A stretch of DNA of 64,000 nt, taken from an uncultured Pseudomonadales bacterium (GTDB taxonomy: Bacteria; Pseudomonadota; Gammaproteobacteria; Pseudomonadales; Cellvibrionaceae). A program made the translations under genes and the position numbers. Below the pieces are notes generated by a model. That model saw only the letters and a list, made by a program, of their open reading frames with translations, was not told where the DNA came from and made no database searches. This document shows positions 63,413 through 64,000 of the stretch, in pieces (the first letter of the stretch is position 1; each line of letters opens with the position of its first letter). The stretch is taken from the NCBI GenBank assembly GCA_947489425.1, contig CANLDL010000002.1, forward strand, positions 682,001-746,000, written 5' to 3'.

Positions 63413-63889
63413 ATGCAGAAAAACCCAATCCCAACCATGCAACAGACCTTAAATGTGCCTATTATCGAGTCGGCGGGAGGGTTAGTCTGCAACAAAAATC
63501 ATCACATTTTATTAATGTTTAAGCGCGGCAAGTGGGATATGCCTAAAGGGCGCATAGAAGAGAACACAGGGCCAGCAGAATCTGCACTGCGTGAAGTACA
63601 AGAAGAAACCGGTCTGAACAGAAACAAACTGACAATACAATCTGAACTTGTGCCCACATGGCATACCACCCGGCATCAAAATACCAAGTACCTTAAAAAA
63701 ACTCATTGGTATCTTATGGAGTACGATGGAGAAGATGACGATACTGCACCACAAGTTGAAGAAGGCATTATAGAGTGCCGCTGGATACACTTAAGTGATT
63801 TGCCACAGTACAGAGAATTATTGCGTGTACGCATCGACTACGTAATTGATTTTTGGCATCAAAACCTAGCCTATGTACCAAGGCCTTAA
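63413..63889 (+). CDS. Nudix hydrolase
   Basis: A 158-residue Nudix protein with AGGLVCNKNHHILLMFKRGKWDMPKGRIE near residue 22 and the Nudix box GRIEENTGPAESALREVQEETGL near 45-67, complete with Gx5Ex7REVxEExGx. The substrate is unknown. It starts 12 bases after ppk2, so it is probably in the same operon; relatives beside PPK genes act on nucleotides or diphosphoinositol-type compounds, but that is inference. Confidence 0.88.
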   Translation: MQKNPIPTMQQTLNVPIIESAGGLVCNKNHHILLMFKRGKWDMPKGRIEENTGPAESALREVQEETGLNRNKLTIQSELVPTWHTTRHQNTKYLKKTHWYLMEYDGEDDDTAPQVEEGIIECRWIHLSDLPQYRELLRVRIDYVIDFWHQNLAYVPRP

Positions 63890-63921
63890 TAACTTAAAAG
63901 CGATTTTAAAAGGTGAATAAA

Positions 63922-64000
63922 ATGACGACAAAAATTGGCATTAATGGCTTTGGCCGCATAGGGCGTTTGAGTTTTCGAATTGCGTATCCTTGGGGCGATT
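63922..64000 (+). CDS. Glyceraldehyde-3-phosphate dehydrogenase, type I (partial, 5' end only)
   Basis: The first 26 codons, MTTKIGINGFGRIGRLSFRIAY, contain the NAD-binding NGFGRIGR motif of GAPDH. AGGTG lies 8 bases before the ATG. The catalytic Cys is beyond the window. The gene is cut by the window edge and may be gapA or epd. Confidence 0.88.
   Translation, partial: MTTKIGINGFGRIGRLSFRIAYPWGD

Noticed and set aside
1-64000. CRISPR array
   Set aside because: No regularly spaced identical repeats of 24-40 bases were seen anywhere in the window.

Overview
The window looks like chromosomal DNA of a marine gammaproteobacterium related to the Pseudomonadales/Cellvibrionales group. This is inferred from gene content and order: argE, a small DUF5665-type gene and argA together; lgt-thyA-folA; ptsP-rppH next to a HAD phosphatase; mutY-yggX; and ilvE-glnE beside ADP-heptose genes. 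Most of these pairings also occur in Pseudomonas. I could not run a taxonomic search. Base composition is moderate to AT-rich, and AT-richer still in the accessory regions.

Region 1 (1-8600) is a lipopolysaccharide inner-core locus. It holds a family 2 glycosyltransferase cut by the window edge, hldD, waaF, hldE, a WaaP-like kinase, a family 9 heptosyltransferase, kdkA, gmhB and gmhA. Together they cover every step from sedoheptulose 7-phosphate to ADP-L-glycero-D-manno-heptose, its transfer to lipid A-Kdo, and phosphorylation of the core. Region 2 (8700-22300) is mostly amino-acid and nitrogen metabolism (ilvE, glnE, argE, argA, ilvD), interrupted by a stand-alone GspE-type ATPase, a family 4 glycosyltransferase, an acyltransferase and a phosphodiesterase. 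Region 3 (22400-27600) carries small membrane, peptidase and exporter genes. Region 4 (27200-38900) contains a probable operon lgt-thyA-folA-azlC-azlD-DUF1624-thioredoxin-like, then ptsP-rppH, a HAD phosphatase, an imelysin-like lipoprotein and gcvH. Region 5 (39000-46200) is an iron block: a ferric-iron ABC transporter with an acetyltransferase gene inside its operon, a fatty-acid-hydroxylase-like protein, and a DUF4856 protein whose promoter carries an exact 7-1-7 Fur box. Region 6 (46400-49750) has mutY, yggX, a small Cys protein, a nucleoside-gate membrane protein and an Lrp-type regulator.

Region 7 (about 49929-61015) is an 11-kb integrative element in the 3' end of a tRNA-Phe(GAA) gene. 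It is bounded by imperfect att repeats. It encodes a P4-type tyrosine recombinase, an unknown cargo protein, an AlpA regulator with a hairpin over its ribosome binding site, a pair of small paralogous proteins, a TOPRIM/DUF927 primase-helicase preceded by a cluster of TTGATA boxes (candidate origin), a DUF5623-like protein, and several unknown membrane or small proteins around poorly coding DNA. No phage structural or conjugation genes are seen. This is the part of the window most likely to hold undescribed biology.

Region 8 (61441-64000) carries an O2-sensor-like metallo-beta-lactamase-fold protein behind a near-consensus FNR/Anr box, a polyphosphate kinase 2 gene behind a near-consensus Pho box with a well-placed -10 element, a Nudix hydrolase, and the start of a glyceraldehyde-3-phosphate dehydrogenase gene cut by the window edge.
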